64,000 nucleotides of DNA from an uncultured Lachnospiraceae bacterium (lineage in GTDB: Bacteria; Bacillota_A; Clostridia; Lachnospirales; Lachnospiraceae): assembly GCA_910577835.1 (NCBI GenBank), contig CAJTOU010000009.1, positions 1-64,000 on the forward strand, read 5' to 3'. The translations under genes and the position numbers were made by a program. This document shows, piece after piece, positions 53,112-62,255 of the stretch (positions within the stretch are counted from its first letter, which is position 1; each line of letters opens with the position of its first letter). The notes under the pieces were generated by a model that saw only the letters and a program-made list of their open reading frames with translations, was not told where the DNA came from and ran no database searches.

Positions 53112-55520
53112 TCAAACAGTTGCTTCAATCAGTAATGCCTCTACCATGTTTTCATATCCTGCCTGTGCTGCTTCGATAATTATTTCCGCCCCCAGGTCTC
53201 TTAATGTTTCGCTGCATTTTTTCCCAATACTTACAACCGGTGTCTTTGGCAGCTTTCCATTAAACATATATGCTATGCGTTTTGCGGAAGAAGCGCAGGT
53301 AAATAAAACTGCATCCCATTCCATATAATCTTCCAGTTCTGTTTTTTCTATCTCAACCGCCTGATTTTCATAAACGGGAATTTTCTCCACATATCCTTTA
53401 TCAGAATTTATTTTATCTGCATCTGTTTTATTGTCATTCGTTTTATCTGTGCTTATTGCACATGGATATCCCACAGACAGCTTTCTTCCCTCTTTTTGAA
53501 AAATTTCTTTTAATTCCTCCCAAAGCGCATCACTGTTATATTGCTTTGGCATAAAATCCGGCGTAATTCCATACTCCTGAAGTTTCTCTCCTGTTTTCTT
53601 TCCAATCACTGCAATTTTACATCCAAAAAGTGCTCTTGCATCAAGTCCATTTTCTCTCAGGCAGACAAAAAAATTATCTATTGCATTTACACTGGTAAAA
53701 ATAAGCCAGTCTTTCCATTTCTCTCTTTCCAGCTTACAGGATTTGTATACAATTTTTCCCACCTGTATTTCCTTTACATATGCTCCCTTATCCCTTAACA
53801 TCAACGCCAGCCTTGAAGGTTCCGAGCCAATTTTAGGAACTAGATATCTCTTTCCAAAAAGCGCTTTTTCCTCAAAAAAATTTAAAGTCTCCCGAAGTCT
53901 CACCACATGTCCCACTACAATCAATGCTGGTGATACAAGTCCTGCCTCCCTTACTTTCTGCTCAATCTGTTCTAAATCTGATGCCACTGTTTTCTGGGTT
54001 GCTCCTGTTGCATTAGAAATCACCGCTGCGCTCATATTCGGACTCATTCCGGCTTTGATTAAATTTTTGACAATTTCGCCAAGTTTTCCAAGCCCCATTA
54101 AAAAAATGCAGGTATCTTTTCCTTTTGCCATCGCCTCAAAATCAATATCTGCCAGCTCACCGTTTTTATTGTGAGCAGTCACTACATGAAATCCCGCTGC
54201 CAATCCTCTGTGAGTAACCGGAATACCTGCATACGCCAGTCCTGCGACAGATGAACTTACTCCTGGCACAATTTCAAATGTTACTCCACAGCTTCTTAAA
54301 AACAGCGCCTCTTCTGCTCCTCTTCCAAAAACATAAGAATCTCCCCCTTTTAAACGTACTGTTTTTTTATACTCCATTGATTTTTTCACGAGCAGCCTGT
54401 TTATCTCCTCCTGTTTCATGGTATGATAATGATTTTCCTTTCCTGCATAAATCTTTTCACAGGATGCCTTTGCAAACAGCAGCAGTTCAGGAGAAGCCAG
54501 TCTGTCATAAATAATACAGTCCGCACTTTTCACAAGCTCCATTCCCTTTACGGTAATCAATCCTGTGTCACCCGGTCCCGCTCCCACCAGATAAACAGTT
54601 CCCGCCATCTGTGCACGAATTACTTTTGCTGCTTCTCTGGCTGTCTGTACAGGAGTTTTTCCAAAAACCTCTGCATAATAAAGCCTTTTATCATGTTCTC
54701 TCCCATAAACTGTTCTCAGTTTTAATTTTCCATCTGTAATCTCACAAAAAGCTCCCACAGGTATATGACAGTCCCCTCCTATTTCTTCTAAAAATGCCCG
54801 TTCCGTACTTCCGGCAAGATTTGTATCAAAATCAGAAAGAGAATCCAGCATCGCCTGTAATTTTGTATTTTCCTTCTTTATTTCCAATGCCAGAATCCCC
54901 TGTGCCGGCGCCGGAATCATTTCATCTGTGGAGAAATAACAGGTGATTTTATCTTCCATTCCCAAACGTTTTAATCCCGCTGCTGCCAGTACAATTCCAT
55001 CCAGCTTCTGTTCCTCCATTTTGCGAAGCCTTGTATCTACATTTCCTCTGATATCTATAATGTTTAAGTCTGAACGCAGACGTTTTAACTGTCCTGCCCG
55101 CCTTGCACTTCCTGTTCCAATCACTGCATTTCGGGGAAGTTCTTCTAAAGAATGTTTTTCTCTTAAAATTAAAACATCTCTTGCATCGGCCCTTTTCCAC
55201 AACTTTGAAAATGCAAGCCCCTGCGCCGGATGTGCAGGCATATCCTTCATACTGTGTACAGCCAGATGTATGTCGCCTGACAATAACTGCTCTTCAATTT
55301 CCTTTACAAAAAGTCCTTTATCCCCAATCTGATTTAAAGGCTTATCTTGTATCATATCCCCTTTGGTTTTAATAATTACAATTTCATATTCATATTCGGA
55401 AAATACAGTTTCCAGACATTTTCTGACATATTCCGCCTGAATCAAGGCCAGTTTTGAACCTCTTGTACCGATTTTTATTTTCATATTCATATCTATTTCC
55501 TTTTTCATTTCCCGCTCCAT
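53112..55520 (-). CDS. Trifunctional HemC-CobA-HemD fusion
   Basis: 802 residues carrying three consecutive pathway steps. Residues about 12-300: hydroxymethylbilane synthase (KIGTRGSKLALIQAE, AVHSMKDMP, dipyrromethane Cys in GGDCHIPVGA). About 305-545: uroporphyrinogen-III C-methyltransferase (VYLVGAGPGDTGLITVKG, YDRL, GGDSYVFGRGAEE, VPGVSSSVAGLAYAGIPVTHRG). About 550-800: uroporphyrinogen-III synthase (IFTSVNAIDNFF, VLFTCASSAKR). A Lys/Asp/Asn/Thr-rich insert (about 690-715) replaces the usual central strand of HemD. The start is uncertain: ATGs at 55520 and 55490 are both possible, the latter with AAAGGA. It follows hemA by 4 bases. The product is precorrin-2, for siroheme or corrinoids. 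Confidence 0.9.
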   Translation of the reverse strand: MEREMKKEIDMNMKIKIGTRGSKLALIQAEYVRKCLETVFSEYEYEIVIIKTKGDMIQDKPLNQIGDKGLFVKEIEEQLLSGDIHLAVHSMKDMPAHPAQGLAFSKLWKRADARDVLILREKHSLEELPRNAVIGTGSARRAGQLKRLRSDLNIIDIRGNVDTRLRKMEEQKLDGIVLAAAGLKRLGMEDKITCYFSTDEMIPAPAQGILALEIKKENTKLQAMLDSLSDFDTNLAGSTERAFLEEIGGDCHIPVGAFCEITDGKLKLRTVYGREHDKRLYYAEVFGKTPVQTAREAAKVIRAQMAGTVYLVGAGPGDTGLITVKGMELVKSADCIIYDRLASPELLLFAKASCEKIYAGKENHYHTMKQEEINRLLVKKSMEYKKTVRLKGGDSYVFGRGAEEALFLRSCGVTFEIVPGVSSSVAGLAYAGIPVTHRGLAAGFHVVTAHNKNGELADIDFEAMAKGKDTCIFLMGLGKLGEIVKNLIKAGMSPNMSAAVISNATGATQKTVASDLEQIEQKVREAGLVSPALIVVGHVVRLRETLNFFEEKALFGKRYLVPKIGSEPSRLALMLRDKGAYVKEIQVGKIVYKSCKLEREKWKDWLIFTSVNAIDNFFVCLRENGLDARALFGCKIAVIGKKTGEKLQEYGITPDFMPKQYNSDALWEELKEIFQKEGRKLSVGYPCAISTDKTNDNKTDADKINSDKGYVEKIPVYENQAVEIEKTELEDYMEWDAVLFTCASSAKRIAYMFNGKLPKTPVVSIGKKCSETLRDLGAEIIIEAAQAGYENMVEALLIEATV

Positions 55521-55524
55521 TTCT

Positions 55525-56751
55525 CTATATCTGAAACAGCCTTGCCAGCGTATCCCTGTACCAGTCCTGTTCTTCCTCTGTTTCCAGCTTTTTCAATTCC
55601 TCAATCGGCTCTCTCAAAAGCCTGCGAAACCCCGCTTCCAGAGTCCTTTTTATAATCTTCTTTTCACGTTCACTTAAATCTATTTTTCTATTTATATACC
55701 CAAAACTGTCCTCCGCAATCTCTCTGCATTTCATCTGCAAAGATTCTATTGTTTCGTCTACTCTTGTCGTAAGCAGCCAGTTGATTGTCTGCAATACCGA
55801 CTCTTGTATTATTTCTCCTCCCTGTATAATAAGATTCTCGCGTTCCTTCCTGTTTTTCTGCACTATTTCTTCCAGCATATCCAGATTCATCAGATGACAG
55901 CCCGTCACATTAATAAGCGAAACATCTATATCTCTTGGAGCAGCAAGGTCAAGAAAATACATCTCTTTTCTAATAGTGCATTTCTCTTTTCGGATTACCA
56001 GATGAGGAGAAGCCGTCGCTGAAATCACAATCTCGCATTCCTTCATAACCTCATATCTATTCTCAAAATCCTTTATATCAATTTCCGGAAATTCCGCTTT
56101 TAATGCTTTTGCATGAGAGGAAGTTCTATTACAGACAATTATTTTTTCGGCGCCGTAATCGCGCACATAGCGAAGCGCCAGAGCAGCCGTCTGGCCGCTT
56201 CCGATAATCAATACTCTTTTTCCACTGATTCCATATTCCCTTTCTAGCTGCCGGATTCCCGCATAACTGACAGACAGCGGAAATTCACTGATTTTTAATT
56301 CTGTTTTTATTTTTTTTGCACAGGCAACAGCATTTCTCACTACCCCATTTAATTCTTTTCTGCTGTACCCCATTGCCTTTGAAAATTCAAACGCCTCTTT
56401 GACCTGTCCCAATATCTGGTCCTCTCCCAATATCTGAGATTCCATTCCGGCAGTCACACGAAACAGATACTTTATCGCTGCTTCTCTTTCCATATGATTA
56501 AAATATGGTTTTAAATCCACCTGCAAAAACATTTCCTGATAAACCGCTCTTATAATTTCAGGATGTCTCGGATTTTCATAAAAATAGTATACCTCGCTCC
56601 GGTTGCAGGTTGATAAAATCATACACTGTAAAATTCCTTCTTTCTCCAGCCTGTGAAACATCTCCATTTTTCTGCTGTCTGTAAAATTTACAATATCTCT
56701 GATATCCAGTCCTGCGCTTTTATAATTAATTCCACAAAATCCAAAATCCAT
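55525..56751 (-). CDS. hemA: Glutamyl-tRNA reductase
   Basis: 408 residues. It reduces glutamyl-tRNA to glutamate-1-semialdehyde with NADPH, the first committed step of C5 tetrapyrrole synthesis. The catalytic Cys is in LSTCNRSEVYYF (near residue 49), AGMESQILGEDQILGQVKEAF is the family signature, and VLIIGSGQTAALAL the NADPH-binding loop. The N-terminus MDFGFCGINYKSA is slightly variant from the usual GhNHktA pattern. A 108-base gap separates it from hemL, with no promoter evident. Confidence 0.93.
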   Translation of the reverse strand: MDFGFCGINYKSAGLDIRDIVNFTDSRKMEMFHRLEKEGILQCMILSTCNRSEVYYFYENPRHPEIIRAVYQEMFLQVDLKPYFNHMEREAAIKYLFRVTAGMESQILGEDQILGQVKEAFEFSKAMGYSRKELNGVVRNAVACAKKIKTELKISEFPLSVSYAGIRQLEREYGISGKRVLIIGSGQTAALALRYVRDYGAEKIIVCNRTSSHAKALKAEFPEIDIKDFENRYEVMKECEIVISATASPHLVIRKEKCTIRKEMYFLDLAAPRDIDVSLINVTGCHLMNLDMLEEIVQKNRKERENLIIQGGEIIQESVLQTINWLLTTRVDETIESLQMKCREIAEDSFGYINRKIDLSEREKKIIKRTLEAGFRRLLREPIEELKKLETEEEQDWYRDTLARLFQI

Positions 56752-56859
56752 ATTTCTGTTCTCGTTTCCAAAGTTTTTATTCTGTGTATTTCATATAGGC
56801 TGTTCGCCGCAGAGACTGTATCTCTCAGCAAAAACACTTCACCACAAGCATTTTGTTCC

Positions 56860-58143
56860 CTATAAAAAATATTCTGCCATTACCTGACAGGTCTTATCAA
56901 TATCCTCTTTTGTATGCGCATCAGATATAAACATTGCCTCAAACTGAGATGGAGCCGTATAAATACCATGCTCCAGCAGCCATGCAAAGTATTCTGCATA
57001 ACGCTTTGTATCAGAAGATGCCGCAGTCGCATAATCAGAAACCTTCCCTGCTGTAAAAAATACGCTCATAAGAGAACCGATTCTGTTTACGCATACTGTT
57101 TCTCCTGCGCTTTTCTTTACTGCCTTTTCTAATAATGCAGCTTTTTCTTCCAGCCGTTGATAAATAGAAGTATCTTTTTGTAAGATTTTCAGGGTTTCTA
57201 TTCCGGCAGTAACAGCAATTGGATTTCCTGACAAAGTTCCTGCCTGATAGACAGGTCCCGCCGGTGATACCATCTCCATAATTTCTTTTTTTCCGCCATA
57301 TGCGCCCACTGGAAGTCCACCGCCTATAATTTTTCCAAGAGTTGTAATATCCGGCTTCACATGAAAATACTCCTGCGCTCCTCCAAGCCCCAGCCGGAAA
57401 CCTGTAATAACCTCATCAAAAACAAGCAGTGCACCATATTTTAATGTAATTTCTCTTAAAAATTCTAAAAATCCTTTTTCCGGAAGGACTACCCCCATAT
57501 TTGCAGCTACCGGTTCCACAATAACCGCCGCAATTTCAGAACCGTTTTTCTCAAACAGATTTTTTACAGATTCCTTATCATTATATAAGGCTATAAGTGT
57601 ATGTTTTGTAAAATCCGAAGGGACTCCCGCACTGTCCGGTACAGAACTCGTCATAGCTCCTGAACCCACCTTAACTAAAAGGCCGTCTGAATGACCATGA
57701 TAACAGCCTTTAAATTTTACTATCTTTTCTCTTTTGGTAAATCCTCTTGCCACACGCACAGCGCTCATCACCGCTTCTGTGCCGGAACAGACCAGACGGC
57801 TCATTTCCATAGAAGGCACACACTCTGAAATCATCTCTGCAAGAATCACTTCTTTTTTTGTCGGTGCTCCAAAAGTAAGACCTTCTGCACACGCTTTCTG
57901 TACTGCATATATCACCTGTGGATGTGCATGTCCCAATATTCCGGGACCCCATGAACATACATAATCAATATATTCATTTCCATCTATATCCGTTATCTTA
58001 TCTCCATTTGCAGACTGAATAAATCTTGGCGTCATTCCCACGGAACCAAAAGCCCGAACCGGACTGTTGACACCGCCCGGAATAAGCGTTTTCGCCTTTT
58101 GGAATATTTGTTTTGATTTTGCGTCTTTTATTATCGTGTTCAT
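56860..58143 (-). CDS. hemL: Glutamate-1-semialdehyde 2,1-aminomutase
   Basis: 427 residues, a PLP class III aminotransferase-fold enzyme that makes 5-aminolevulinate. PGGVNSPVRAFGSVG near the N-terminus, CSGTEAVMSAVRVARG, FKGCYHGHSDG, FDEVITGFR and the PLP lysine in TTLGKIIGGGLPVGAYGG (near residue 265) are all standard. Length is typical. It follows hemB by 24 bases, so it is operonic. Confidence 0.96.
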   Translation of the reverse strand: MNTIIKDAKSKQIFQKAKTLIPGGVNSPVRAFGSVGMTPRFIQSANGDKITDIDGNEYIDYVCSWGPGILGHAHPQVIYAVQKACAEGLTFGAPTKKEVILAEMISECVPSMEMSRLVCSGTEAVMSAVRVARGFTKREKIVKFKGCYHGHSDGLLVKVGSGAMTSSVPDSAGVPSDFTKHTLIALYNDKESVKNLFEKNGSEIAAVIVEPVAANMGVVLPEKGFLEFLREITLKYGALLVFDEVITGFRLGLGGAQEYFHVKPDITTLGKIIGGGLPVGAYGGKKEIMEMVSPAGPVYQAGTLSGNPIAVTAGIETLKILQKDTSIYQRLEEKAALLEKAVKKSAGETVCVNRIGSLMSVFFTAGKVSDYATAASSDTKRYAEYFAWLLEHGIYTAPSQFEAMFISDAHTKEDIDKTCQVMAEYFL

Positions 58144-58167
58144 TTTTCTCTGTTCCTTTCCGGCTCC

Positions 58168-59145
58168 CTATTCCATTTCCTTTATCCATTTTGCAATGGC
58201 AAGCGCATGATAAGTAATAATCATTTTTGCACCTGCCCTTTTTAATCCAACCATATTTTCCATTACTACTTTTTTCTCATCTATCCAGCCCTGCATGGCC
58301 GCCGCTTTCACCATGGAATATTCTCCGCTGACATTATAGGCGGCAATCGGGATGTTATAATGCAAAGAAATATCTTTAATTACATCCATATATCCGAGTG
58401 CCGGTTTTGCAATAATAAAATCTGCTCCTTCAAGAATATCCTGCTCCACCTCTCTGAGCGCCTCTCTGCCGTTTGCCGGGTCCATCTGATAGGTTTTCCG
58501 GTCGCCAAAACACGGCGCAGAGCCGGCAGCATCCCGAAACGGAGAATAATAGCCGGAAGCAAACTTTGCACTGTAAGACATAACCGATACTTCTGTAAAC
58601 CCTTCTTTATCAAGTGCCTGCCGGATAGCTGCCACTCTTTTATCCATCATATCACTTGGTGCCACAATATCCGCACCGGCTTTTGCATAGCTGACCGCGG
58701 CCTTTGCCAATAATGGAAGAGTTTCATCATTTAATATTTCCCCATTCTTTACAATCCCACAGTGTCCATGAGACATGTATTCGCAGAGGCATACATCAGC
58801 GATAACTACAATATGGCTGTAATTTTTTTTCATATAACGGATTGCCTGATTTACAATTCCATTTTCATCATAGGCACCGCTTCCCGCCTCATCTTTGCGT
58901 GCTGGAATTCCGAAAAGCAGAACTGCCGAAATACCGGCATTACATACCCTGTCCAGTTCCTCATAAAGCCTGTCTATGGAATATTGACAAATCCCCGGCA
59001 TGGAATCAACAGGATTGCAGATATTTTCTCCTTCTATCACAAATATAGGATAAATCAGCTCATCGATACGAATATGATTTTCTCTTACCATACTTCGTAT
59101 CGTTTCATTTTTTCTGAGTCTTCTCATTCTATCCATTATTCTCAT
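58168..59145 (-). CDS. hemB: Porphobilinogen synthase
   Basis: About 325 residues. It condenses two 5-aminolevulinates to porphobilinogen. The Cys-type zinc site is present (ADVCLCEYMSHGHCG, near 120-135), with SYSAKFASGYYSPFRDAAGSAP and the Schiff-base lysine in FIIAKPALGYMD. The zinc-dependent class is therefore expected. An ATG at 59136 has better spacing from GAGG and may be the true start. The gene overlaps the end of the sirC gene. Confidence 0.95.
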   Translation of the reverse strand: MRIMDRMRRLRKNETIRSMVRENHIRIDELIYPIFVIEGENICNPVDSMPGICQYSIDRLYEELDRVCNAGISAVLLFGIPARKDEAGSGAYDENGIVNQAIRYMKKNYSHIVVIADVCLCEYMSHGHCGIVKNGEILNDETLPLLAKAAVSYAKAGADIVAPSDMMDKRVAAIRQALDKEGFTEVSVMSYSAKFASGYYSPFRDAAGSAPCFGDRKTYQMDPANGREALREVEQDILEGADFIIAKPALGYMDVIKDISLHYNIPIAAYNVSGEYSMVKAAAMQGWIDEKKVVMENMVGLKRAGAKMIITYHALAIAKWIKEME

Positions 59146-59776
59146 CCTCTCCTTTATTTTTTAATTCTATTATTGTGCTTACATTATTTTCGTCTGGAAT
59201 TTTTTCTGAATCAAGTGCATATTTTAATAATTCTTGATAGATTTGTCTTCGCTCCTCCTCTGTCTGTATGTTCTCCTTTACAGATGTTCGAATACTTCCA
59301 AGAAAATCGGCCAGTTCTCCGATAAATGGGGTAAGCACACTTTTCACAGATTCTTTCAGATATTGTGTAATAACCGGACTTTTTCCACCAGTTGAAAATG
59401 CGCCGACTACATCATTTTCTTTTATATATGAAGGAAAAATAAAACTGCAGTCCTCTATCTGGTCTACAACATTGATGTAAATATTTTTCTGCCTGCATAT
59501 TGTAGAAATGGTATGATTTAATTCTTTCTGACTGGTAGCAGCCACGACCAGATGAATTCCCTCAAGGTCCTGCTCGGAAAAAGGCTTCTTTTTATAAGTT
59601 ACATTTTTATTTGTTCTGCTTATTTCTTTTATTTCCTCACAAATCTCTTTGCCAATTACCTTTATAACTGCACCAAAGTCAAGAAGTACCCGTACTTTTC
59701 TTAAAGCTACCTTTCCTCCGCCTACAATCAGACAGTTCATATCTTTTAAATCTATAAACATGGGGAAATATGACAT
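59129..59776 (-). CDS. Precorrin-2 dehydrogenase / sirohydrochlorin ferrochelatase (SirC/Met8-like)
   Basis: About 215 residues. It oxidises precorrin-2 to sirohydrochlorin with NAD and may insert iron or cobalt. NCLIVGGGKVALRKVRVLLDFGA is the NAD-binding Rossmann start; VVAATSQKELNH, VDQIEDCSFIFPSYIKENDVVGAFSTGGKSPV are family landmarks. The ATG at 59776 follows GGCAGGTGATAGC and is preferred over the one 54 bases upstream. It is the first gene of the tetrapyrrole operon, and with CobA downstream it directs flux to siroheme/corrin. No hemE, hemF/N or hemH is present here. Confidence 0.88.
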   Translation of the reverse strand: MSYFPMFIDLKDMNCLIVGGGKVALRKVRVLLDFGAVIKVIGKEICEEIKEISRTNKNVTYKKKPFSEQDLEGIHLVVAATSQKELNHTISTICRQKNIYINVVDQIEDCSFIFPSYIKENDVVGAFSTGGKSPVITQYLKESVKSVLTPFIGELADFLGSIRTSVKENIQTEEERRQIYQELLKYALDSEKIPDENNVSTIIELKNKGEDENNG

Positions 59777-59884
59777 GCTATCACCTGCCCTGTTGTTATT
59801 TTTAGCTGACTTATAGTATAATCCACCCATTAAAAAAAATCAACTGTCTGTCTGATTCAAAAACACAGTTTAAAAATGAAAGAC

Positions 59885-59913
59885 TTGACAAACAAAATTC
59901 AATGTAAGATAAT
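59885..59913 (+). promoter_or_regulatory. Promoter of the ktrBA operon
   Basis: A consensus TTGACA (59885-59890), 17 bases, GATAAT (59908-59913). A small CCAGT/ACTGG hairpin (59917-59933) is at the start of the leader. No c-di-AMP riboswitch signature is visible. Confidence 0.7.
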
Positions 59914-60023
59914 AGGTCCAGTTGAAAATACTGGAAATATGACAGAATGTCCCATAAAATAAATAATACAAATTCAATATTTTCTTCATTACTATAATTT
60001 ACTTAATTGAAGGGGATAAAATT

Positions 60024-61361
60024 ATGACAAAGCTTCTACATAGAAAGAAGCATTTGACTTCTTTTCAAATGATTATATTAGGGTTTTCCTTTGTAATATT
60101 GACAGGAGCCCTGATACTGATGCTGCCCATTTCATCAAAAAGCGGCATTATCACTCCATTTAACAAAGCACTGTTTACTTCTACATCTGCTGTATGTGTA
60201 ACCGGACTGGTGGTATTGGATACAGCAAGCTACTGGTCCGGATTTGGTCAGTTTATTATACTGCTTCTTATTCAAATAGGCGGTATGGGAGTAATTACAG
60301 TTGGAGTGCTTCTTGCTCTGCTATCTGGTAAAAAAATCTCACTTATGCAGCGAAATACCATGCAGGAATCAATTGGCGCTCCAAAGGTAGGCGGAATTGT
60401 AAGACTTACAAGCTTTATTATAAAGGCAACCTTTCTCTTTGAACTGGTCGGCGCGCTTGTTATGATGCCTGTATTCTGCAAGGATTTTGGTATAAAAGGG
60501 ATATGGATGGCAATTTTTCATTCTATTTCCGCTTTTTGTAATGCTGGATTTGATTTAATGGGAACTGTGGAAGCTCCTTTTTCATCACTGACCGCCTATA
60601 TGGGAAATCCGGTGATTAATATTACAATTATGCTGTTAATTATAATAGGAGGAATTGGATTCTATACATGGGATGATATACGCACCAACAAATATCGGTG
60701 GAAACGTTATCGTATGCAAAGCAAGGTAATTATTGTTACTACTCTGGTTTTATTAATTCTTCCTTCTATCTATTTTTACTGTTTTGAATCTGGAGGACTT
60801 TCTACAAGCGAAAAAATATTAAGCTCTCTGTTTCAGTCAGTCGCCCCTAGAACGGCGGGCTTTAATACAGTGAACCTTGCTCTGTTCAGCGGAGTTGGCC
60901 AGTGTATTGTGATTGTCTTAATGCTGATTGGCGGTTCGCCCGGCTCTACGGCGGGCGGCATGAAAACAACTACGATAGCTGTATTATTTGCCAACGCAAT
61001 CGCTGTGTTTCGCAGAAAAGAAGATACACATTTTTTTGGAAGACGAATTGATGAGAATGTAATCAAAAATGCCTCTACTATTTTGATGTTATATCTCTTT
61101 TTATTTGTCAGCGGTGCATTAATTATCAGCGCTGTGGAAAAAATACCACTGGGAACCTGCATGTTTGAAGCGGCTTCAGCAATGGGAACAGCAGGACTGA
61201 CACTGGGAATTACCTCCGGACTTGGAATCATATCACAAATTATATTAATGATTCTTATGTTTTTTGGCAGAGTAGGAGGATTGACACTTATTTATGCGGC
61301 ATTTTCAGGAATTGAGAAAAACTTTTCCAGACTGCCGCAGGAAAAAATCACAGTCGGTTAA
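60024..61361 (+). CDS. Potassium/sodium-coupled transporter membrane subunit, KtrB/TrkH family
   Basis: 445 residues with the four M1-P-M2 repeats of the TrkH/KtrB/HKT superfamily. The selectivity-filter glycines are visible in four loops: TSAVCVTGLVV, ISAFCNAGFDLMG, VAPRTAGFNTVN and ASAMGTAGLTLGI. The length and lack of extra N-terminal helices favour KtrB over TrkH. It takes up K+, probably with Na+, in partnership with the RCK protein encoded 12 bases downstream. GAAGGGGATAAAATT precedes the ATG. Confidence 0.93.
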   Translation: MTKLLHRKKHLTSFQMIILGFSFVILTGALILMLPISSKSGIITPFNKALFTSTSAVCVTGLVVLDTASYWSGFGQFIILLLIQIGGMGVITVGVLLALLSGKKISLMQRNTMQESIGAPKVGGIVRLTSFIIKATFLFELVGALVMMPVFCKDFGIKGIWMAIFHSISAFCNAGFDLMGTVEAPFSSLTAYMGNPVINITIMLLIIIGGIGFYTWDDIRTNKYRWKRYRMQSKVIIVTTLVLLILPSIYFYCFESGGLSTSEKILSSLFQSVAPRTAGFNTVNLALFSGVGQCIVIVLMLIGGSPGSTAGGMKTTTIAVLFANAIAVFRRKEDTHFFGRRIDENVIKNASTILMLYLFLFVSGALIISAVEKIPLGTCMFEAASAMGTAGLTLGITSGLGIISQIILMILMFFGRVGGLTLIYAAFSGIEKNFSRLPQEKITVG

Positions 61362-61373
61362 GGAGGACTGTCT

Positions 61374-62021
61374 ATGAAAACTATTTTATTAATTGGTATT
61401 GGAAATTTTGGAAAACATATTGCTTTGGAGCTGAATCGACTGGGGCATGAGATAATGGCAATTGACCAGTCAGAGGAAAGAGTGGCTGAAATTTTACCAT
61501 ATGTTACAAATACACAGATTGGAAACAGTACAAATATGGAGTTTTTAGAATCACTTGGAGTAAGAAATTTTGATGTGTGTATTGTTACGATTGGGAATGA
61601 TTTTCAAAGTTCACTTGAAACTACTTCTAATTTAAAAGAATTAGGAGCACAGTTGGTAGTTTCGAGGGCTAACAGAGATGTTCATGCGAAATTTCTGCTT
61701 CGCAACGGGGCTGACGAGGTCTTATACCCGCAGAAACAGCTTGCAAAATGGGCAGCTATACGCTATGGTTCAAATCATATTCTTGATTATATAGAATTGG
61801 ATGAAAGTCATTCTATTTTTGAGGTATCAGTGCCAAAGGCGTGGTGCAACAAAAGTATCGGACAGGTGGATATCCGGAAAAAATATAAGATAAATATTAT
61901 GGCTGTGAAAAGAGATGGAAAAATGGATTTGACTATAACACCTGACACAGTGCTTGAAGAAGATATGACTATGCTGGTACTTGGAGAATATAAGGCTTTA
62001 CAAAAATGTTTTCATATATAA
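61374..62021 (+). CDS. K+ uptake regulatory subunit KtrA (RCK domain)
   Basis: 215 residues. The RCK_N Rossmann fold starts LLIGIGNFGKHIALELNRLGHEIMAID, with the GxGxxG nucleotide site (ATP/ADP, NAD(H)). VVSRANRDVHAKFLLRNGADEVLYPQ is conserved, and RCK_C is at about 140-215. It forms the cytosolic gating ring on KtrB. AAGGAGGACTGTCT precedes the ATG. Confidence 0.94.
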   Translation: MKTILLIGIGNFGKHIALELNRLGHEIMAIDQSEERVAEILPYVTNTQIGNSTNMEFLESLGVRNFDVCIVTIGNDFQSSLETTSNLKELGAQLVVSRANRDVHAKFLLRNGADEVLYPQKQLAKWAAIRYGSNHILDYIELDESHSIFEVSVPKAWCNKSIGQVDIRKKYKINIMAVKRDGKMDLTITPDTVLEEDMTMLVLGEYKALQKCFHI

Positions 62022-62066
62022 AATATCAGTTTTGTAAAGACATATAAGAATAAATATTGAACTGAA

Positions 62067-62165
62067 TGGGACTGTCCCAAAATAGCAGTTATATACAATA
62101 ATGATATTCAGACCTTATGAGGCTCGGCACATATTGTATATAAGCTGCATTTTGCAACAGTCCCA
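62067..62165. repeat. Long imperfect hairpin (GGGACTGTC type) between convergent genes
   Basis: TGGGACTGT (62067-62075) pairs with ACAGTCCCA (62157-62165), and AAAAT-GCAG-TATATACAATA pairs with TATTGTATATA-GCTGC-ATTTT inside, so most of the 99 bases form one stem. It lies between ktrA and the convergent MATE gene; it may terminate both or be a small mobile hairpin. Confidence 0.65.
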
Positions 62166-62255
62166 GACTATTTAAAAATTCACCATCTAAACTGCCAATC
62201 ACTCAGTTTCACTTAAAGCAAAAGCTTTTATTATGCAACTTTTCATTGGTTTATA

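Noticed and set aside
59831..60023. c-di-AMP (ydaO) riboswitch before ktrB
   Set aside because: The leader is only about 100 bases, with one small hairpin and no ydaO core.
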